This document shows, piece after piece, positions 60,624 through 64,000 of a stretch of 64,000 nucleotides of DNA. Source of the stretch: Mucilaginibacter mali (GTDB taxonomy: Bacteria; Bacteroidota; Bacteroidia; Sphingobacteriales; Sphingobacteriaceae); assembly GCF_013283875.1 (NCBI RefSeq), contig NZ_CP054139.1, positions 5,980,098 through 6,044,097 of the forward strand. Reading direction: 5' to 3'. Made by a program: the position numbers and the translations under genes. Each line of letters begins with the position of its first letter. Within the stretch, counting starts at the first letter, position 1. The notes beneath the pieces are model-generated. The model saw nothing but the letters and a program-made list of their open reading frames with translations, did no database searches and had not been told where the DNA came from.

Positions 60624-62033
60624 ATGGAAGATCAACAGCAAAATCAGCCGGAAGAGAGCGTTTTTCTACGTTCACTCGGCGCAGCCGGGACCGTTACAGG
60701 TTCCAAACATCTACTGATTACTCCGGAAATGACACTAATGGTCGATTGCGGCCTTTTTCAGGGCATCAAGGAACTGCGGGAAAAGAACTGGGAACGCTTA
60801 CCGGTTGATGCCGCTTCGACCGGCTGCGTGATCCTTACCCATGCCCATTTGGACCATTGCGGCTATCTACCGCTTTTGGTCAGGCAGGGTTTTAATAAAA
60901 CCATTTATATGACCGGTCCGACCCGCGACCTGACAGAGATCATCCTGCGGGACTGTGCCAAATTGCAGGAAGAAGATGCCGACCGGGCCAATCGTCATGG
61001 CTATTCCAAACACCGGCCCGCAGAACCGCTGTACACCACGGCAGATGTAGAAGCCGTCCTGCCCTTATTCAGGGTCTGCGAGATTGGGGTAGCGATCGAA
61101 GTACACCCGCGGATTTCCTTTCGGTTTTATCCGTCTGCGCATATTCCGGGAGCATGTTCGGCGGCCATCAGTTGTTATGGCAGGACTTTAGTATTTTCCG
61201 GGGATATCGGCCGCCTGAATTCTGAATTATTGCCGGCACCAGCCCCATTACCGCAGGCCGATTTTGTGATCATGGAGTCTACCTACGGCGACCGTCTCCA
61301 CCAGGGTGGGGACACCGCCGCCGAACTGGCGATGGTCATTAATGATACGGTTTTTGAAAAAGGAAACATGCTGCTCCCGTGCTTTGCCGTGGGCCGGGCG
61401 CAGGAGGTCATGCACATGATCTATCGCCTGAAACAAAAAAACCTGATACCCGACCAAATACCGGTTTACCTGGATAGTCCCATGGCGGCCTCAGCCGGCA
61501 AAGTATTACTCCACTTCCCGGAATGGTTCACCAGCAGTAAGAAAGAAGTTGCCCGGATGTTCAGCGGCGTAACGATCAATGATGATTACCAGGGGACCGA
61601 GCAGATCATTAAACGTCATGGCAGTAAGATCATTTTGGCTGCCAGCGGTATGCTCACCGGCGGCCGCGTATTGACCTACCTGAAAAGTTACCTGCCGGAT
61701 AAGCACAACACCATACTCCTGATCGGTTTTCAAGCGGAAGGAACCCGCGGACGGGCATTACTGAACCATGCCCACGAACTGAAGGTGCATGGTAAATATT
61801 ACCCGGTAATAGCGGAAGTGCGCGAGATCGAAGGACTATCGGCACATGCCGACCAGGCGGAACTGCTGCAATGGCTCAGACCGTTTAAAGAGAATCAACC
61901 TTTGGTTTTCCTGGTACATGGCGAACCCGGCGCACAGGAAACCCTGCGTGTAAAGATCAAGGATGAACTGGGTTTGAAGGTGCACATCATGAAACCTTTT
62001 GAGCCGGTATGGCTGTTCAGGATCAATGGTTAA
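60624..62033 (+). CDS. Beta-CASP metallo-beta-lactamase-fold RNA exonuclease
   Basis: 469 residues from ATG 60624. Metal-binding motif HAHLDHCGYLP (about residues 75-85) and beta-CASP motifs are visible: SGDIGR, MESTYGDR, PCFAVGRAQEV, LDSPMAASA, LAASGMLTGGRV and the C-terminal HAD motif of LSAHADQAEL with the final VHGEPGA. This is the CPSF-like RNA specificity family (YSH1/MBL-RNA exonuclease). It may process or degrade RNA in the same stress response as the RRM protein. The start at 60528 overlaps the upstream gene in another frame and is rejected. Confidence 0.92.
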   Translation: MEDQQQNQPEESVFLRSLGAAGTVTGSKHLLITPEMTLMVDCGLFQGIKELREKNWERLPVDAASTGCVILTHAHLDHCGYLPLLVRQGFNKTIYMTGPTRDLTEIILRDCAKLQEEDADRANRHGYSKHRPAEPLYTTADVEAVLPLFRVCEIGVAIEVHPRISFRFYPSAHIPGACSAAISCYGRTLVFSGDIGRLNSELLPAPAPLPQADFVIMESTYGDRLHQGGDTAAELAMVINDTVFEKGNMLLPCFAVGRAQEVMHMIYRLKQKNLIPDQIPVYLDSPMAASAGKVLLHFPEWFTSSKKEVARMFSGVTINDDYQGTEQIIKRHGSKIILAASGMLTGGRVLTYLKSYLPDKHNTILLIGFQAEGTRGRALLNHAHELKVHGKYYPVIAEVREIEGLSAHADQAELLQWLRPFKENQPLVFLVHGEPGAQETLRVKIKDELGLKVHIMKPFEPVWLFRING

Positions 62034-62428
62034 ACCACCTCGAGGTGGCGGCGGATGCAAGCCAGTAAGGTCTGGTCGTCAAAAGGTTTGATCAAATAAT
62101 CACTGACCCCAAGGTTGCTGGCTTTCTGGATATCGCCCCGTTCGGACTGGGCCGTGGAAAAGACGAATGGCGTGGTTTTGTATTTGGGATCTTGTTTTAG
62201 CTGGTTGAAAACTTCATAGCCGCCCATAATGGGCATGACCACGTCGCAAATCACCAGGTCTGGGTTGATCAGCCGGCTGAGAGAAACACCCTGTGCGCCA
62301 TCTGCGGCCGTATAGACCTCATAACCTTCCAGTTCCAGCAGTTCGCTGGCGCATTCCCGGATGTCGGTATTATCCTCGATCAGTAAGATGACAGGTTTTG
62401 CAGGCATAGGGCTTCGGCTCTGAATCAA
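62030..62428 (-). CDS. Single-domain response regulator (CheY-like receiver)
   Basis: 132 residues; ATG 62407 is an alternative start. Receiver residues are intact: acidic pair in LIEDNTD, phospho-acceptor Asp in VICDVVMP, Thr/Ser in FVFSTAQ and Lys in YLIKPFDD. It resembles the receiver of the receiver-CRP fusion (KVLIIEDNNDIRE, LCDIMMPELDGY) and could share the same kinases, acting as a phosphate sink or relay. There is no output domain. It overlaps the nuclease gene 3' end by 4 bp. Confidence 0.9.
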   Translation of the reverse strand: MIQSRSPMPAKPVILLIEDNTDIRECASELLELEGYEVYTAADGAQGVSLSRLINPDLVICDVVMPIMGGYEVFNQLKQDPKYKTTPFVFSTAQSERGDIQKASNLGVSDYLIKPFDDQTLLACIRRHLEVV

Positions 62429-62516
62429 ATAGTTACGACAAGATACAACTTTTGCGAATCCGAATCAAAAAAAAAATTTCCCACTGTTATTGAAAAGCCC
62501 GGGTAATTCTTTGTGC

Positions 62517-62545
62517 AAAAAAAGGCAGCCCTTTGATAGGCTGCC
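62517..62545 (-). terminator. Terminator of the BON-domain gene
   Basis: GGCAGCC (62524-62530) pairs with GGCTGCC (62539-62545); read on the minus strand the stem is followed by a run of T. Confidence 0.85.
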
Positions 62546-62564
62546 AGACCCTTACGGCCGTTGG

Positions 62565-63233
62565 TTAGTAGACCAGTTCCGGTTCTTCGACGATCAGCCT
62601 GCTGTCCAGGCTGAAGATTCCGGGACCCGCCCAAACGGCGTTCTCGGCTTCCTTCTTTTCGGCAAAGGAGCGAACCTTGCCGGTCAGGGTTGCCTTGTTT
62701 CCGGCCACGGTAACCGTGATCTTTTCCGCATCTACCGTCGCGCTGCGGTGGAAAGCTGCGCGGATCTTTTTCTCCAGTTCATGCGCGGTAATTTTTGGTT
62801 TCACCGTGATCAGGTTCGCCACCGAACGGACACCGGTCAGGTATTTTACGGCATTGGTCGCGCTATTACGCTCGAACGCCCATTCCACTTCACCTTCCAG
62901 TTTGACAAAACCATCCTCCACTTTAACCTGGATGCGGTCGTCCGGAATGGCCGTATGCCATTTTAAGGCGTGGAGTACCGCGGCGGCTATCTCGGTGTCA
63001 TTTTTGCGGTAGGCAGGAGATAAACCCACCTGGATCTCTTCCGCGACTGCTTTAACCCCAAATACTTTTTTAGCCGCCTGCTCAGCTTCCAGTTTTTTTG
63101 CGTAGCTGTCCACCTGCCCGGTCAAAGTAACAATACCGTTCTTCACGGAAACACCGATCTCCGCTGCGCGTAGAAAGGGTTGCCACTGCAGCTCCTCCTG
63201 CACGTCTTTTTGAATTTCAAGGTCTGTTTTCAT
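62565..63233 (-). CDS. Triple BON-domain protein
   Basis: 222 residues made of three BON repeats of about 70 residues each: IGVSVKNGIVTLTGQVDSYA, IQVKVEDGFVKLEGEVEWAF and ITVTVAGNKATLTGKVRSFA. BON domains bind phospholipid and are found in OsmY-like stress proteins. No clear signal peptide is present, so it is probably cytoplasmic or membrane-associated. Its promoter carries the regulon operator. Confidence 0.92.
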   Translation of the reverse strand: MKTDLEIQKDVQEELQWQPFLRAAEIGVSVKNGIVTLTGQVDSYAKKLEAEQAAKKVFGVKAVAEEIQVGLSPAYRKNDTEIAAAVLHALKWHTAIPDDRIQVKVEDGFVKLEGEVEWAFERNSATNAVKYLTGVRSVANLITVKPKITAHELEKKIRAAFHRSATVDAEKITVTVAGNKATLTGKVRSFAEKKEAENAVWAGPGIFSLDSRLIVEEPELVY

Positions 63234-63270
63234 AACATTGGATTTTGTTAATGAATAATGATTTGTTCCT

Positions 63271-63313
63271 CAAAATAACCCGATATGTCGCTTTTAAGGA
63301 ATGACCGTGCTCA
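63271..63313 (-). promoter_or_regulatory. CRP/FNR-type operator and promoter of the BON-domain gene
   Basis: TGA-N6-TCA at 63302-63313 with minus-strand TTATTTTG (63278-63271) 29.5 bp from the centre. Confidence 0.55.
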
Positions 63314-63372
63314 CCTGTAACGATGATGTAAATCAGCTTTTTCTGTTTAATAAAATAAGTTAGGTCCTACCA

Positions 63373-63437
63373 TGATGAGCCTCATGTACCAACCTGATCC
63401 TGCTCATGTCGAGGCGGCCGATTTTCGTATACTTTTG
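63373..63437 (+). promoter_or_regulatory. Orphan CRP/FNR-type operator and promoter
   Basis: CATGATGAGCCTCATG (core 63373-63384) is palindromic. A perfect -7 element TACTTTTG (63430-63437) lies 51.5 bp from its centre, the commonest spacing in this window, yet no ordinary gene follows. Confidence 0.6.
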
Positions 63438-63442
63438 TTGCA

Positions 63443-63540
63443 TAGCCGATGGACGGAATTTATTCCGGGTGCGGTAAGACGCGGCGACAACCAGGCAGGT
63501 ATCGCCGGTAAACGGAGCCGATCTTTCGGCTCCGTTATTT
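63443..63540 (+). ncRNA. Candidate small RNA of the oxygen-responsive regulon
   Basis: Transcription from the orphan promoter would start near 63443 and end at the hairpin AACGGAGCCG/CGGCTCCGTT (63511-63536) followed by ATTTTTTA. The transcript of about 100 nt contains only a 20-codon ORF (63449-63511, ending RRQPGRYRR), with no protein-like character. A small RNA is the simplest reading; a micro-protein is possible. Confidence 0.4.
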
Positions 63541-63542
63541 TT
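63511..63542 (+). terminator. Rho-independent terminator
   Basis: A 10-bp perfect stem (63511-63520 with 63527-63536), 6-base loop, followed on the plus strand by a T-rich tract. It lies between the candidate small RNA and the convergent VIT-type gene. Confidence 0.85.
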
Positions 63543-63552
63543 TATAGGATTC

Positions 63553-64000
63553 TTAGCTGATCTTCGTACCGAACAGGTAGCCGACCAGCGCTGTCATGGC
63601 CATAGCGACCGTACCCCAGAAACAGATACGCAACACCGCTTTGCCCTTAGGGGTACCACCGGCCTTGGCAGCTACATAAGCCGACAAGGCCAGAAAGAGG
63701 ATGGCAAATACATATTGAAAATAAACCATCGTTGGAATAGGTGCAAACAGTGCGACCAATAACGGTAACAAACCGCCGGCTATAAAAGAACCCGCTGAGG
63801 CTAAGGCCGCGGTCAGCGGTTTCGCCTGTGTAATATCGTTAATTCCCAGTTCATCTCTTGCATGAGAGGCCAGCGCATCATGCGTGGTCAGTTGCAGGGC
63901 CACCTGCATGGCCAGCCGTTCATCCAGACCGCGTTTTTGGTAGAGGTCCGCCAGCTCTTGCAGTTCTTCCGCCGGCATGGTCGCCAGCTCTTCTTTTTCA
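63553..64000 (-). CDS. VIT1/CCC1-family transporter, C-terminal part (cut by window end)
   Basis: At least 148 codons on the minus strand; the frame is still open at 64000, so the apparent ATG at 63978 is probably internal. The visible part, PAEELQELADLYQKRGLDER followed by LAMQVALQLTTHDALASHAR then DELGI, is the cytoplasmic helical region of VIT/CCC1 iron-manganese transporters, and three transmembrane helices follow (ASAGSFIAGGLLPLLVALF, YFQYVFAILFLALSAYVAA, CFWGTVAMAMTALVGYLF). It moves Fe(II) or Mn(II) out of the cytoplasm. Confidence 0.85.
   Translation of the reverse strand, partial: EKEELATMPAEELQELADLYQKRGLDERLAMQVALQLTTHDALASHARDELGINDITQAKPLTAALASAGSFIAGGLLPLLVALFAPIPTMVYFQYVFAILFLALSAYVAAKAGGTPKGKAVLRICFWGTVAMAMTALVGYLFGTKIS

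Larger units (their letters stand above)
63234..63552. other. Intergenic region between BON gene and VIT-type gene
   Basis: 319 bp with no convincing protein gene. It contains the BON promoter and operator, a second operator at 63373-63384 pointing right, a perfect -7 element and a hairpin terminator. The 62-codon ORF at 63372 runs through the terminator and is not supported. Confidence 0.5.

Noticed and set aside
63372..63560. 62-codon ORF to the right of the BON gene
   Set aside because: It starts within the operator, passes through a strong terminator and has no protein-like pattern.
1..64000. CRISPR arrays, IS elements, attachment sites, tRNA or rRNA genes
   Set aside because: No repeated spacers, transposase, integrase, cloverleaf or rRNA-like sequence was seen.

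Overview
This window comes from a Gram-negative member of the Bacteroidota, most likely a Sphingobacteriaceae-type soil or freshwater bacterium (Mucilaginibacter/Pedobacter-like). The supporting signs are a fused CcoNO oxidase subunit with a mono-heme CcoP, a clade II (Sec/lipoprotein) NosZ, a SusC-style TonB receptor with a carboxypeptidase-regulatory-like N-terminal domain, many tandem-domain universal stress proteins, an RRM-type RNA-binding protein, promoters of the Bacteroidota TAnnTTTG type, and almost no Shine-Dalgarno sequences. The family assignment is inference. No rRNA, tRNA, IS element, phage or CRISPR array was seen.

Layout. 1-4.7 kb: a plus-strand NO/Fe-S repair operon (heme-copper-oxidase-like membrane proteins, a DUF2249-RIC/ScdA di-iron protein, a DUF1858-DUF2249 protein and a SufT-like factor). 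4.7-7.3 kb: a B12-dependent class II ribonucleotide reductase. 7.4-13.7 kb: a minus-strand nitrous oxide reductase operon (cytochrome c, nosZ, nosB-like, nosL, nosD, nosF, nosY). 13.9-18.3 kb: a lipoprotein, an OmpW remnant and a MacAB/LolCDE-like exporter. 18.3-28.2 kb: five universal stress proteins (one frameshifted) mixed with an NRAMP-like transporter, an RRM protein, a PPOX-fold protein, heme A synthase, a DUF6544-like protein and QueD. 28.2-31.0 kb: a second RIC gene with a large TIM-barrel, Cys-rich protein. 31.4-40.9 kb: the cbb3 oxidase locus ccoI-S-N/O-Q-P-G-H plus a SafE-like transporter. 40.9-45.4 kb: alcohol dehydrogenase, ferrochelatase, oxygen-independent HemN and D-lactate-type dehydrogenase. 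45.5-47.7 kb: a FixL-like PAS kinase and a receiver-CRP/FNR fusion. 48-64 kb: another USP, LOG protein, CoA-transferase, a second kinase, two YcbB-type L,D-transpeptidase relatives (one catalytically dead), a TonB receptor, a decayed USP, a beta-CASP nuclease, a receiver protein, a BON protein and a VIT-type transporter cut by the window edge.

The unifying signal is regulatory. More than twenty intergenic regions carry a CRP/FNR-type palindrome TGA-N6-TCA. Its centre lies 29.5 or 51.5 bp upstream of a TAnnTTTG-like -7 element, and several promoters carry two copies exactly 22 bp apart, filling both positions. These promoters precede almost every transcription unit from 13 to 63 kb, including nos, cco, RIC, hemN, most USP genes and the kinase/regulator pair itself. 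The simplest reading is a compact oxygen or redox circuit: a FixL-like heme-PAS kinase phosphorylates a single protein that merges FixJ-like receiver and FixK-like CRP/FNR domains, and this protein switches on micro-oxic respiration, N2O respiration, NO defence, heme supply and stress proteins. Three paralogous small helical proteins of unknown function, a probable small RNA at 63.44-63.54 kb, and an exact inverted repeat joining the 3' ends of hemH and hemN are further points of interest.
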